This document shows, in pieces, positions 10,098 through 23,565 of a stretch of 64,000 bases of DNA. Positions within the stretch are counted from its first letter, which is position 1. Each line of letters starts with the position of its first letter. Position numbers and translations under genes: made by a program. The stretch comes from Ampelocalamus luodianensis (taxonomy: Eukaryota > Streptophyta > Magnoliopsida > Poales > Poaceae). The stretch is from the NCBI GenBank assembly GCA_036346255.1, contig CM070629.1, forward strand, positions 49,350,916 to 49,414,915. The letters run 5' to 3'. The notes below the pieces were generated by a model that was not told the origin of the DNA, did not search any database, and was given only the letters and a program-made list of their open reading frames with translations.

Positions 10098-10671
10098 CAT
10101 ACTGACTGTAGGTCTTGACCTTAGTTAGATCGGCCGTCTTTAGAGTGTTCAAATTATTTTCTAAAGGAAAAATTAACTTGCAAGAGAAAATAATTGCTTA
10201 ACTCTTCTCGTATCTCTCTTGACTCAACTTTTGCTATAATCTTTTCTCTCCCCGCTGTTTTAAGTTGCCCTTACCCTTCCCTTCGTCTGTCTTGACAGAT
10301 GCCTCGTCTCCAGAGTTATGGTGAGCGCACTGGAGGATATGCCGCCGAGCTTTGGAAGTTGCTGCAAGTCCTTGGAGGATTTCTCGAGTAGATTGTTTTA
10401 GGCTTCAGTTCTTCAGGCTTAGCTAGTTTCAGTTTAGTAAGTCGCCCTTTAGGCGGTAGTTTTGTGTGCTTAGGTCATTGTTTCTTTTTGTGTGCGAGTA
10501 TGAGCTGCAAAGGCCCTTAGGCATTTGTTGCAGCCATGCTAAGACCCTTATTAATAAAAGTATTTCGTTTGAGTTTCTTGAGCTGTGTTTTGTTGGGTTT
10601 AACCTACTCCCTGCTTAGTTCTTCACTTATCTTGTGCTTGCTACCTTGTCTAACCCATAGAGCTTCACCAG

Positions 10672-13600
10672 ATGGTTCAGACTCGTCAGACTGCTGCAAC
10701 TGGTTCCGGCACCCCAGCACCGAGAAGTAATGAACAACCCGCCGTAGGAGCAGTTCCGCCACAAGCACCCCTGATTGACTTGCAAAACTTTGGAGCTTTC
10801 ATGGCAGCACAGACACAACTGATGAATACCATGATGAATCAAATGCAAGCTATGAACAACCAGGTCAACAACCACAGCAATCAACAGCATGGAGCCCCAG
10901 CTGCTCAAGGTCACCCTGGACCATCTAAACTTGCGGAGTTTATGAGGACCCGTCCACCAACATTTTCTGGACACGTCTCCCCAGTGGAAGCAGATGATTG
11001 GCTTCGGGTCATTGAAAGGAAGCTGCTGATCACCCAGTGCAGCGACCGGGAAAAGGTTTTGTACACCACTCACCAGATGGAGGGCATAGCTGCTGAATGG
11101 TGGGAGAACTTCTGTGCCGCTCATGAGACACCACAGGATATCACCTGGGAAGAATTTTCTGCAGCATTTAGCCAGTATCATGTACCGGAAGGTATTATTG
11201 ATCTGAAGAAGGATGAGTTCCGCGCTCTCAAGCAAGGAGCTATGTCAGTGTTTGACTACCTCAACAAGTTTTCTTAGCTAGCTTGCTACGCAGCAGAGGA
11301 TGTTGCCACTGACAAGGCCCGTCAGAGTCACTTTTTGAAGGGGCTGAACACAGGACTGCAAGTCAGTCTAATTGCCCATACTTTCCCTGATTTCCAAGAA
11401 TTGGTCAACAAAGCTTTTGTCCTGAAGGACAAGCGCAAGGAACTGGAGGACAACCGCAAACGCCGGATGGCTTAGCAAGGAAGCCATCAATCACAGCAGA
11501 GGGCAAGGACCGTTCCATCGCAGTTCAATCAGTTCCCACCCCAGACTTCGTTCAGGGCACCTGCACCAACTTCAGCACCTCGTCTAGCTGCCCAGAACTT
11601 CCGCAACCCTGCACCCGTCAACCCCAATCCAGGGAGCAATCAGCAGAACGTACCACAGGTATGTTACACCTGTCGTCAGCCAGGACATTTTGCTAACCAA
11701 TGCCCGCAGAAGGGTACAATCACTCCAGTACGCTCCAACCTCGGAGCTACGCCATCCAAGACACCAGCACCAGGCATCAACCAAGGAGCTTCACAAGTTG
11801 CCGGTCAAGCCAGAGGAGCACCACAGTCGGTGATCAGAGGCCGTGTCAACCACGTCACTCTGGAAGGAGCCCAGGAAGCACCGGACATCGTACTGGGTAA
11901 GTTTCTGGTTAACTAAGTACCTGCATCAGTTTTGTTTGATTCTGGAGCTTCGCATTCATTTGTTTCTGGGATGTTTGCAACCAAGAATAATTTGAAAGTT
12001 ATGCGTCTTAAGCATACTCTGTTAGTCCAGTCGCCTGGAGCAGAGCTAAGCACTAAAGTGGGATGTTTAGGAGCTAAGTTGCTCATAGCTGGAGTTGAAT
12101 TTCTAGCCAACCTAATCGTTCTAGACACCCAAACCTTAGATGTCATTCTTGGCATTGATTGGTTATCCAAGCACAAAGCCGTGCTAGATTGTGGCCGCAG
12201 AGCCGTAACAGTCGAGGATACCAAGGGAAACAAGGTAGAATTTCTAGCCACCTCAGTTCGTGATGGACATCTGTTAGTAAACAACCTGAAGACACTTTCC
12301 TTAGAAGAAGTACCGGTCGTCAGTGAATATCCAGATGTGTTTCCAGAAGAATTACCAGGAATGCCCCCGGATCGTGACATTGAGTTTGTCATCGACCTAG
12401 TGCCAGGGACCGCACCAATTTCAAAGAGACCCTATCGGATGCCAGCCGATGAGTTGGTAGAAATGAAGAAACAGATAGAGGAACTTTTTGAGAAATGTTT
12501 TGTGAGACCTAGTTCATCGTCATGGGGAGCACCAGTGTTGTTTGTCAAGAAGAAAGATGAAAGCATGAGGATGTGCATTGATTACCGTTCCCTCAATGAG
12601 GTTACCATCAAGAACAAGTACCCACTACCCCGGATTGATGATCTGTTTGATCAGATGAAAGGAGCCGGAGTGTTTTCAAAGATCGACCTGCGATCAGGTT
12701 ACCATCAGCTGAAGATTTGTCCCAAGAATATACCGAAGACCGCTTTTTCGACGCGGTACGGGCATTATGAGTTCTTAGTCATGTCCTTTGGACTGACCAA
12801 TGCCCTTGCATACTTCATGAACATGATGAATAAAGTATTCATGGAATATTTGGACAAATTTGTGGTCGTGTTTATTGACGATATTTTGGTTTACTCCAAG
12901 ACGAAAGAAGAACACGCCGAACATTTAAGGATAGTCTTGGAAAAACTCAGAGAGCATCGGTTGTATGCCAAGTTCAGCAAGTGTGATTTTTGGAAGAAGA
13001 AAGTTGATTTCTTTGGTCATGTGATGACAGCCGAGGGAGTAATAGTTGACCCCGGTAAAGTTAAGGCAGTGTTACATTGGGAGCAGCCCAAGACTGTAAC
13101 TCAGATTCGCAGTTTCTTGAGAATGGTAGGTTATTACTGCTGTTTCATCGAGGGATTCTCATCAATTGCTAAGCCCCTTACGCAATTGTTGAAGAAGGAG
13201 AAAAAGTTCACTTGGACTCCAGCCTGTGAAGAAAGTTTTCAGGAGTTGAAGAAGCGCTTGACTTCAGCCCCAGTGCTGATTTTGCCAGATATTTGGAAGG
13301 ATTTCGATATCTATTGTGATGCTTCGCGTCAGGGTTTAGGATGCGTTCTGATGCAAGAAGGAAGAGCTGTCGCTTATGCGTCAAGGAAATTAAGACCTCA
13401 CGAGGAGAATTACCCTACCCATGATCTGGAATTAGCTGCCGTAGTGCATGCTTTAAAGATTTGGCGTCATTACCTCATCGGTAACCGCTGTGAAGTTTAT
13501 ACGGATCATAAGAGCCTGAAGTATATCTTCACTCAGTCAGACTTAAACATGAGATAGAGGAGATGGTTAGAACTGATCAAGGATTATAATCTTGGAATCA

Positions 13601-15201
13601 ACTACCATCCTGGAAAAGCCAATGTAGTGGCAGATGCTCTGAGTCGTAAGAGTTACTGCAATGCTTTGGAAGTAAAGAAGAGTTGCCCAGAACTTTATGA
13701 AGAGTTTCAGAAGCTAAGGCTAGAAGTCGTATCTGAAGGATTTGTGGCCAGTTTGGAGGTACAGTTTACCCTGGAGAAGCAGATTCGTGAAGCGCAACCG
13801 AAGGATTCCGTGTTGTCAGGCATCAAGCTCAAGATGGCAGAAGGAAAATTCAAAGATTTTACAAAGGATGATCAGGACATACTCTGGATTAATGGTCGTA
13901 TCTGTGTACCAGATATTGATGGATTAAGGCAACTAATATTAAAGGAAGCCCACGACTCGAAGTATTCGATTCACCCTGGAAGTACCAAGATATACCAGAA
14001 TATTAAGACTAAATTTTAGTGGCCAAATTTGAAGCGAGAAGTCGCAGAGTTTGTTGCCCTGTGCGACGTTTGTTAGAAGGTAAAGGCCGAATACCAGAGA
14101 CTAGCAGGTTTGTTGCAACCACTGAAGATTCCAGAGTGGAAGTGGGAAGAGATCGGAATGGATTTCATTACCGGTTTACCCAAGACCCAATTGGGTTGCG
14201 ATTCGATCTGGGTAATAGTCGATCGTTTGATCATGGTCGCCCATTTCCTACCAGTCAAAACCACGTACTCAGGAGATCGTCTTGCGGAGTTGTATATGGC
14301 CAAAATTGTCAGTTTGCATGGTGTGCCCAAGAAAATAGTATCAGATCGAGGATCTCAGTTCACCTCTCGTTTTTAGCAAAGTTTGCTTGAAGCATTGGGT
14401 ACCCATCTGAATTTCAGTACTGCGTATCACCCCAAGACAGATGGACAGACGAAAAGAGTAAATTAGATACTGGAAGATATGCTAAGAGCTTGTGCTCTAG
14501 CTAATGCTACCCGTTGGGATAAAAGTTTACCGTATGTAGAATTCTCGTACAACAATAGTTATCAAGCTAGTCTGGAGATGTCACCATTTGAAGCTTTGTA
14601 CGGCCGTGCCTGCCGAACCCCGTTGAATTGGTCAGAAACAGCTGAACGTTCGGTATTCGGCCCAGACATCATCCAAGAAGTAGAGGAGCAAGTAGCCATG
14701 ATCAGAGAAAGGTTGAAGATAGCTCAGTCCAGGCAGAAGAGCTATGCTGATAATCGCTGTCGTGATCTCAGCTTTGAACCCGAGGATTACGTTTATCTTT
14801 GAGTTACGCCGCTCAGAGGTGTCAGATGGTTTCATGCCAAAGGGAAGCTTACCCCTAGGTATGTTGGTCCGTTCAAGATTTTGGAACGCCGTGGAGAAGT
14901 TGCTTATCAGTTGGAGCTACCGCAGTCGCTAGCAGGAGTGCATGCTGTCTTTCATGTCTCGCAGTTGAAGAAGTGTCTTCGTGTGCCAGAAGAGCAAGCC
15001 CCGTTGGAATCGATTGACTTGAAGGAGGATCTTACCTACAAGGAGCAACCAGTCAAGATTTTGGATGTCGCAGAGCGCCACACAAGAAGTAAGACTGTTC
15101 ATTTTTGCAAGGTTCAGTGGAGCAACCACTCAGAAGGAGAAGCAACGTGGGAGTGTGAAGAGGAGCTGAAAGCCGAGTTTCCCAGCCTTTTCTCTAGCTA
15201 G
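10672..15201 (+). pseudogene. G1 gag-pol polyprotein, one frame with nine internal stops
   Basis: A single frame of about 1,500 codons. In order: gag with EWWENF near 11090; zinc knuckle CYTCRQPGHFANQC (11662-11703); aspartic protease FDSGASHSF (about 11935); reverse transcriptase with FIDD (12871-12882); RNase H with DIYCDASRQGLGC (about 13304); integrase zinc-binding region and core from about 13950 with GMDFITGLP (about 14158); C-terminal chromodomain-like KVQWSNHSEGEATWE (about 15108). Stops lie at 11275, 11473, 11914, 13555, 14017, 14074, 14374, 14464 and 14800; no frameshift was found. Most stops look like CAG or TGG changed to TAG, and at 13555, 14017, 14374 and 14464 element G2 keeps Gln or Trp. 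The protein cannot be made. Confidence 0.9.
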
Positions 15202-15228
15202 CCTGAATCTCGGGGTCGAGATTCCTTT

Positions 15229-15242
15229 AAGGGGGGGGGAGG
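15229..15242 (+). other. Polypurine tract of G1
   Basis: A run of AA, nine G, A and GG directly before the 3' LTR, the expected primer site for plus-strand synthesis. Confidence 0.8.
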
Positions 15243-15244
15243 TT

Positions 15245-17658
15245 TGTAACATCCCAATTTTCTGAGCTTAAAAATCTTTTAAATAGTTAGTAGGGAAAAA
15301 GTCACCATTTGGATTTATTTGATTTTAATTTAAAAGCTTAACATTGGACTTTACAATAAAAAACATTTAATGTGAATAATCCCAACATGAACCATAGTCA
15401 AAACTATTTTATTTGGGTTCTATGTGCTCAGATATATTTTCTAGATTTTTCTAGAATTTTTCTGAGCTTATTTGCTATTTTCTATTGCTTATTTGAATTT
15501 CTGGTATTTTATAAAATATAAAAGATATTTAAAATCTCAAAAAAGCTCTTGGGCGAAACCACCCAAACCACCTTCGCCCACTGCTCAGCCATTCACCAGC
15601 ATGCGCGAGCCCGCTCTCACCGGCGTGTGGTCCCCGCGTGTTAGTCTCCCTTTCTCTCTCTTCGCGCGGGCGCGTCGAACCTCGACCGTCCGATTCTCTT
15701 TGAACAGTCCGATGGAGATGGGCTGTTCGGGTGATCAGAAGGGTCCCTTGTTGTGAGCCGTTCGATCAAGAATGGATGGCTAGATGGCGTTGTGCTCTCC
15801 GGCGGCCCGAACGACACATTGATTTTGAGTCGTCTGATCAGATTTGGACGGTTAGCTCTCTTGTTCTGATTGTGCACGTACGTGGGCTTTCGCCGACGTG
15901 TGGGCCCCACACGTCAGGTCTTCGTCCCCACGCCCGGCTTCGTCCTCGCACACGACTGCGCCCGCCCGCCATGGCCAGAGCTCCAAGCTCGTACGACAAC
16001 GCCTCCTTTCCTCTTGAACCCCTTCTAGAAAACGCGCCAAATCATATCCCCAACCTCCCCGTATATTCCCGGATCAAAATCTTATCTCGATTCCGTTTCT
16101 ATCTCCGTTTTCCCCGCGTGTTCATCTCGGACTCTTTTAGGGTTTCGCTGTCGCACCCCGTCCTAGCCCCCTCGGACCCTATAAATAGGACCCAGGGGTT
16201 CGCCTTCTCAACCGCAACCCAGAGCCGCCACCCTCACCTCCTCCCGAGCCCTAGCGCTGCCACAATCGGAGATTTAGGGTTTTTCGCCGTCGGTCTTTTT
16301 CTCCGTTTTGCACCACTGCCGACGTCGCTTCGCCCTCGTGGTCCGCACCACCGAGTTCAGCGTCACCAGGGCTACCTCCAGGTGCCTTCGTCGTCGTCGG
16401 AACCTCACCGGAGCTCCCGTCCGACAAAACCCGAGCAGCTCCGACGCTCAACCCTCGCTGCCGGCCGTCTTCGTCGACCTTAACCACCTGGAGTTGCACC
16501 CAGATGTTCGCAATAGCGTCCTCTACGCACCGGTACCACTCACCGTTGGCGAAGCCCTGCCGTTCGCCGTTGCCGTCGGGATCCGAGCGCCGCCGCCCTC
16601 GCCGTAGCCGCGTCAGCGCTACCTCGCCGCCACCTCGGCGCCGCGTCAGCCTGTAGCCTGCGTGTCACCTACATGGCATCCACGTCGGTGCCGCGTCAGC
16701 ACCGCGTGGGTCGGTCCACCGGATCCTGAGTCCCGAGGCTCGGTAGACCTGGTCTACCGTGAGCCTTGAGACTGACATGTGGGTCCCACATGTCAGTAAT
16801 TCTTTTTATTCCTTTTATTTCTGAAATTCCTCCGCTGACGTCAGCCGACGCAATAATCTGATTTTTCTGTTGAGAAATAATTCAGAAATTCCAGAAAATC
16901 CAAAATTAGGGTTTCTTTAGATTTTGAATCTTCGAGAGGCCATAACTTTTGCATCCGAACTCTGATTGAGCCCATTCAAGTTCAAAAATTTATCTAAATT
17001 CGAGCTCTATTTATCTGAGTTTTTTTATTTAATTTTTGGAGTTTGTTTTGCCTCTGTTATTTATTTGTTTCGTTTATTTGTGTCTCGATTGCGAGTAGAC
17101 GTCGATTCGTCGGGGAATTTTAGAGAAGAAGGAGCACATCAATATCAAGACCAGTACTTAGACCTTTTCCAAGGCAAGTCATACCCTTGATCATTTTGAA
17201 CCCAGTTTTCAAATTACTTTGTTTCAAAGTATTGCATTCTATTTTAATTATGTATTTAAATGCTTTTGGGCATAGTTATCATCCAAAATTGTTATCATCA
17301 CCTTGACTTCGTATGCCATAATTCCTTGTCACCCTAGATTGGTTATTAGTTGGTAATATTGTAGCACCAACGTGGGTTGGTTAGATGCGAGTACAATTGC
17401 TTAGCCATGCTACGAGTCTCACATCTCATTGGAGTTGCAAATATTAAATTTGACTAAGTGACTATGGAACTTTGTGTAAAACTGTGTGCTATGTGCTATT
17501 ACTTCGTGATGGCATGTGTTGCACTAAAACCAATTGGGTGGGAAAGGATTTAGACTGAGGCAAGTGGTGGATATTTCGTGATATGGTGGACTTTGTGAAT
17601 GGGAATGATAATCTTTGTGATATAATTAGAGAATGGAAGTCTTGCCTTGGTCAATTAA
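15245..17658 (+). repeat. 3' LTR of G1, first 2.4 kb
   Basis: Closely follows the 5' LTR from its first base, including the TATA box (16180-16187) and the hairpin at 16771-16797. It matches through GGTCAATTAA, after which G2 begins. The last roughly 1.05 kb of the LTR is not found on the far side of G2. Confidence 0.9.
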
Positions 17659-20600
17659 TGTAACATCCCAAGTTTAGACTTGTGTTTCAAATGTAAGAAA
17701 ATGAGGGGAAATTAATACTTTTTCTTACATCTTGTATCTCCTGTATGTCCTAAACAATTCTTGTAAAAGGAATTATGGAAATACAAAGTCACAAGTCTGT
17801 TGATCAAAAATTTGATCTTCCAAAAACAATCTTGTCAAACCTTATGATCAACTCCTGGAAATATTTTTTCTAAGTTCTAGGGTTGAGATGGGACCTCTCT
17901 GAAAAATTTCACAATTTTTAGAAATTGTTTGAATAGTTTTGGAGGTCAGTCAAACCTGTTTGAAATCTGGTCAAACCCTTGACCAGCACCTTGCTGAATT
18001 TTTAGAGGAAAATGTGCAGCACCAAAACCTCTGAAAATTTTATAAAAGGTCAATACCTTAGTTAGCAAGCTCCTGTGAAAATTTACGAATTTTTAGATTT
18101 GTTTTGCTAACTCAAACAATTCCCCAAAGTCCAGCTCAACATAAATTCAAAAATTCAAACCCTAGTCTTATCCTGACTTGGACCCGAGCCAGACCCAGCC
18201 TTCGGGCTCGGTTGGACCAAGCCTTTAAGCCGCACTCGAGCGCGTGGTGTGAGCCGTTGGATTGGGATCCAATGTTCACGACCTCCCCTACCCTTTTTAA
18301 CACCCGGAGCTCTGGGACAATCTCAGCCGTCCGATTGAAATCTAACCGCCCACGACCACCCTACCTCCTCTGACCTTCTTCTTGCTCGCGCCGTGCGCTT
18401 CAGCAGTGGACGGCGTGGTCCTGTCTTGTCATGCACCTCGTCAACGTCTACTTGTCAAGGTTAGTAGCTGCGTGGCAGCGCTTTCGGCCAAAGCCGTGTC
18501 TCACGCTGTTCCCGCCGTTCCCAGCTCTGTCGCGGTTTTGTGTTCGCTGTAGCTCACCGTGGGGGCCCCCTTTCCTTGTGCTGTGCTCGTAAGTTTCAAA
18601 AGGCCTCCGAGCTCATCCTCTAGTTCCCTTCCACACCTCCAGTCCCCCCAACTCACCTTCTGTTTGTGGGGCTCAAAACTCCGGAAACACCAAGTCCGCC
18701 ATTTTCGGAACCTTGGAGCTCTTCGTCGTCGTCGGAGCTCCAGTGGTTCTTTAGTCCATTTCTCACTTCTTTTGTGGACCTCTTGTCGTCGCAAATCCTC
18801 TACCTAACTCAATTTGGATTGCATTCTCAGGAACAACCTAATTTGAAGTTTTTGGATCTTCACAGCCGAAAGTGCTCTCCTTCGTTCCCATCTCCGGTAA
18901 GACCTTCTCCGTTCAATTTTTGGTCCTGGACCACCTCCGGGCCATCGCAAGTTTATCTTGACCATTTTTTTACCTCGCGTTGCTCAGAGCACCTTGTCGG
19001 CGTCATCTTCTCCAGCTCCGGCGTCAGTTTCCGTCGCTGGGTCTTCTCCGACCTCCTCTAGACCTCTCTTGTGCCCTGGTGAGTTCACTTTAGTCTCCTA
19101 GAGCTCGAGCACTAGTTAGATTAGGTCGTAGCATTCCTTTTTCGTATTTTCGGTTTTTGCCGAAAAGTATCCTCCGTCCCTCTCCGGCTCGCCGGCGTTC
19201 TAGGCCTACTCCGCCGCTGAGAGTGTGTGCATTAGGTTCGTAGTAGTATTAGGGTCTTAGTGGTACCTTGGTTGCGTGCCGCTGTGGTCTTGGTCGTGGG
19301 CGACGTGCTAGTGAGCTCAGCGCGGTGCTCTGTACTTTGTCGCGTTTTTGTCAAGTCATTAGACCTCCTCGGGTTAATCTGAGAAGTAGAGGACCTCCAA
19401 GAGTTAGATATGAGACTTTGATCTATTTCTGAAAAGCTTTAAGTCTTAGGACCTCCCCATAATTTAATCTCAGCTGTTAAGGATCACTCGAGTAGATCTG
19501 AACTGTAGGGTCGTTCTTTGGAAAGCCTGTAGCGCCAGGACCTCTTTGGAGCAATCTTGGCCGTTAAAGACCTCTGTTGTTTGATCTTTGGCCGTTAGAT
19601 CCTCCCTTTTGTAAAGTACTTAGTCGCAGGACCTCCCCTAGTGTTGATCCTAGTCGTTAGAGACCTCCCCAGGCCAAATCTTAGCCGTTAAGATCACCTC
19701 TGCGTTTCCGCAAAAGACCACCCTGGTCATTTTGTGAAAATCACCCCCAGGGCCTCCCCCGGGGTCCTCTTTGCAAAAGACCACCCTGGACCTTGTACAG
19801 AGAACCTCAGGACCTCCCTCCGCCTTGATCTGGACCACTCCGGACCTCCCTAAGATGATCTGAGTCGTCCAGATCTCATCCCGTTAAAACCTTGTCCGTG
19901 CGGACCTCCTCGATTAAATCTCGACCGTTTAAGACCTCCCCCGTGAGATCTTAGCCGTCGGGATTTCCCTCGTTTAAAAGATCTATCACGTAGGACCTCC
20001 TCCGAGTAAATCTGGACCGTCCAGGACCTCCTCCGATAGATCTTGACCGTTCAGGACCTCCTAGAGGAGATCTCAGCCGTTGGGATCTCCTTTTGTTAGA
20101 TCTTTAACCTTAGGACCTCCTCGTGGAGCTCTGGACCGCCAGATCATCTTCTGACGGTCACGACCTCCATTAGGCGCGAGGAGCTCGCTGCGCGAGCGCT
20201 GTGCATGTACTGGTCTGAGCCGTTGGATCTAATCTCTACGGTGTAGACCTCCTCCGCGCGCGATCGTCAGGGCACTGTGCTTCCGTAGGCCGTAGCCATG
20301 CCATGCTGGATCGACGGCCACGACCTCTCCGTTCCCTAGCGCGCGATCGTGTGTGCGCTGTAAGCTTTGCTCCATAGCCGTGCGATGAACGATCGACGGC
20401 CATGACCTCCCCATTTCCACCAGATCCATTTGGACCTCCCGAGAGCTCTGATTTTCAAAGTATTTAAGTGTTTTAAATTTCAAAAATGCATAACTTTGTC
20501 ATTTTAACTATTTTTTTGAATGATTCAAGTTGTATTAACTCTGTGATAAAATGAACTTTAGTATGAGAATGAATTTAGTCTGAGAATGAATTTAGACTCT

Positions 20601-22836
20601 GTTCTGTAGCATAAAATGGCACAAACTGTGTAAACTTGTTTTAACATAAAATGTGGTCTAGAATTCATTAAAATTTATAAATTGGATAACTTTTCCTGTA
20701 TAATTCCAAACTGAGCAAACTCAAACTTGTAAAATTCCTCAGTTAGCATGCTTTAACATGAAATAGGTTTTGCCATGATTATATCTCTGAAAAATGAAAT
20801 ATGCTAGTTTTATAACTTAGAAAAATCATAACTAAATCATTTTAACTCCAAAATGAGTAAACTCAGTTTTGCTGTTGTTAGGATGCCATTATCTACCTAC
20901 CATAAAAATTTCAGGACTTAGATTATTCTAGAAATTTTTGCCATGAACAGTACCAGTAATTAATTTGGTGAATTTTCAGGCCGAGAGAGCATATTTCGTT
21001 AATAACTTTTGCATACTAAGTCCAAATTGCATAATTCTTGTTCCTAAATTTGTGTAAAATCATACCCTAGCTACTGTATAAATTTTATAGGATTTGGATG
21101 ACTTTTGCTGTTGGGATTTGTTTGGTGTTCATCGTTCTTATTTGCTTATCGCCTTTTCACGTTAGGTTCCGAAGATAATATTGATATTGATTCTGAGCCA
21201 CACCCATCAGACCCTGCACTCCAGCAAGGCAAGCAGATGTAGCATCATTTGATCATGTTGTTCCTACTATTTTGAAATTCTAATATATTGTTTGCAAATT
21301 CTATGTATGCATTGCTATGTTGTTTTAACTATTGTCGATAGTTAACCCAGTAGATGCATTATCAGTAGGCAAAAGTTTATCCTCTACTACTGAGCCTAGA
21401 TTTATCTTGCTGTGGTTTTGGGTTCGTTGGATGAACTCTTGTCACTTAGTAGTTTACGAGTTTGTTGCTTAGCCAGGCTTAGCTATCGGTAGAAATGGGC
21501 GGTTATCGACTTGTCGATAACCTTGATCACACAAACTTATTATGCTCTCTATATTTCAGCTTTGTGCTATGTTTATATTGCAAAACTAAAACAGAAAATA
21601 AAACAATTTGTACTTGGGCACAATGGTAAGATGGTGTGATTATTGGGTGTGACTGGAATGATGCCCTAGTCATTTAAGGACCGAGTTACTTGCGCCACCG
21701 TTCTGAGCATTCTTGCGTGCTAACCACACTAGAGGGTATGGGACCTCTCTTGACTTAGTACTTTGGCGTGTGTTAGCTACGAGTCGCAGGTGGGCGTGTG
21801 TGTGTTGTGTTGTGGTAAAATGAGATGGTTATGCGTGAGAGCATTGTAGTTGTCCGAAAAGCTTTACCCCGAGGGGTAGTTGTCTTTACAATGTAAGCGT
21901 ATGGGTTTCTATCCATACGAGCGGCTCGTAGTTGATACACAATATTGAAAATGTCTCGTAGGACTTAGCCGTGCCGGCATACCTTTGGAAGTGTGCTAAT
22001 CTTGTGGCTTAAAGGCGGTCTGAGGTGTGGGTACATTGGTACACCCCTGTAGGGTTTAAAACTATTCGAATAGCCTCGTCCTAGGTTATGGACACGCTCA
22101 GAAACGCCCCGTGAGAACTAGACTACAACATTTAATTAAAACTTGATGGGTGGTATGAATCAGGGGATTCATGCTATGTGTGGTGACTTTTGGGTTAGTC
22201 ACTTCTAGGTGGTTACTTGTATTTATTGTTACTCGCTGTTATTTCAATGCTTAAAAACTGATTTGTTAAATTGCCTTCAATCTATTGTTGTATTGCAAAT
22301 GAAAATTGCTTTATGCGTCCAAATAACCATATAACCATATCCTTTGGATTCAACTCTCATGTAGCTATGTATAGGCTTGTTACTCGTAAGTCTTGCGAGT
22401 ACATTATTGTACTCATCTGCATTGTTTGTTGTGTGCAGAGGAAGGAGGTGAGCCCCAAGGGCCTCACTTCTGTGAAATGTGCTGTGGCAGTGTGTGGGAC
22501 GATTAGCTTGGAGGCCCGGTCGGTTGCCCTGTGGTGTTATGTGGCTAACCGATCGTCTTTTGGTTTAAGCCATCTTATGGCACCTTTTGCTTCCGCTGAT
22601 ACTTAATACTTATGTCTTTTGGCCGGTCGGCTGTTCTGTAATAACTCGTTATTATGTATGTCTTTTGCTAGACTTGTTACATTATGTTGTATGGCATTGA
22701 TGCATGCTTTTGTATGATGTATGTGTGCTGCAATTTGTGGGAAGCACATGTCCATCGAGACACGGTGTATTTGGTTTGTGATACTAGAGGTAATAGAAGG
22801 TTAAGTATTACAAGCTAAATAAATCGGGGTCTCACA
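17659..22836 (+). repeat. First LTR of G2 (5178 bp)
   Basis: Starts TGTAACATCCCAAGTTTAGA and ends GGGTCTCACA, followed by a primer site. It contains a degenerate array of about 30-bp units (19369-20175). No coding region is supported in it. Confidence 0.9.
19369..20175. repeat. Degenerate 30-bp tandem array in the G2 LTR
   Basis: Some 25 units of the form GACCTCC, about seven variable bases, AGATCT, one or two bases, ACCGTT and a short tail. Examples start near 19980-20075, where unit lengths are 29-31 bp. The array also occurs at 29769-30580 and, diverged, at 37264-38280. No function is known to me. Confidence 0.75.
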
Positions 22837-22840
22837 AAGT

Positions 22841-22853
22841 TGGTATCAGAACC
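22841..22853 (+). other. Primer-binding site of G2, first copy
   Basis: TGGTATCAGAACC, one base from the methionine tRNA consensus, four bases after the LTR. The leader to 23565 has no feature recognised. Confidence 0.75.
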
Positions 22854-23565
22854 ATACTGACCGTAGAAACTCCTAGCTTGGTCGTCCCTAGTATATTTTG
22901 AAAACTTACTATCCAAATATCAAATATTTCATGAAATTTTAAGTAAGTTATCAGATTTTACTTCTTATCCATCTTAGTTTGCTCATCTCACCTTATTCTT
23001 GACTGAATTTGAAAAGTTGTTTCCCCTCTCATCTTCTTTCAAAAGATAGCTGCTTAATCGGTTAAATTGGTTTTGGGGAAACCATGAGAGCTTTAATTTG
23101 AAGTGGGGCTGTCCATTGGTGAAGATTAGGAACTTCCAGAGATGAAGAATTCGGCCAGGAACCTGGAAGAAAATTTCTGGACAGCAAGCCTAAATTCTGG
23201 ACAGCTAGCTTTTAATGAGTAAATAGTGCTGAAAATGCGAGGTTAATTTAACTAAAACTTGTGGGAATGAAAGGGTAAGAAGTGATATGGGTTAGTTAAG
23301 TGTCTAACCTTTCTTTAGGTATTTTTCACCTTGTTTCCTAGCTGTTTCAAACCAAGGTGGTTGTGCTGAAAATTGTCTTCCTAAAAACTGATTACTCGTT
23401 CTTCCATACGAGTTAGTCATATTGGGAAGTTGGAATTTATTTCTATGAACATGCTGTGATTTTATGCTGGTTCTCAAGCTGTAGAGTTTATTTTTGTAGA
23501 GCGTTTAATTGTCTTTCTTTGTCTCCTGTTTCGGAGTTGTTGCTGACCTATCTTTGTGGAACAAG

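Larger units (their letters stand above)
6617..17658 (+). mobile_element. Tekay/Del-type Ty3-gypsy chromovirus G1, 3' LTR incomplete
   Basis: 5' LTR 6617-10081, primer site 10086, gag-pol 10672-15201, polypurine tract about 15229-15242, 3' LTR 15245-17658. The order gag, protease, reverse transcriptase, RNase H, integrase, C-terminal chromodomain-like segment and the very long LTRs are Tekay features. It is inserted in an exon of the CACTA second gene (flank CCATC at 6612-6616). The 3' LTR stops about 1.05 kb early because G2 inserted at 17659 and the remainder was later lost with the deletion that ends at 34088. Confidence 0.85.

Noticed and set aside
15731..16483. A 250-codon plus-strand frame
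   Set aside because: It lies wholly in the G1 3' LTR and crosses its TATA box; the matching part of the 5' LTR does not keep it open.
18104..19061. Several open frames of 80-131 codons with Ser/Pro-rich products
   Set aside because: They are in the G2 LTR, have no domain, and are shortened differently in the second LTR copy (28990-29470).
19369..20175. Possible CRISPR-like array
   Set aside because: Units of about 30 bp have no constant repeat with unique spacers, the array sits in a plant LTR, and no cas genes exist here.
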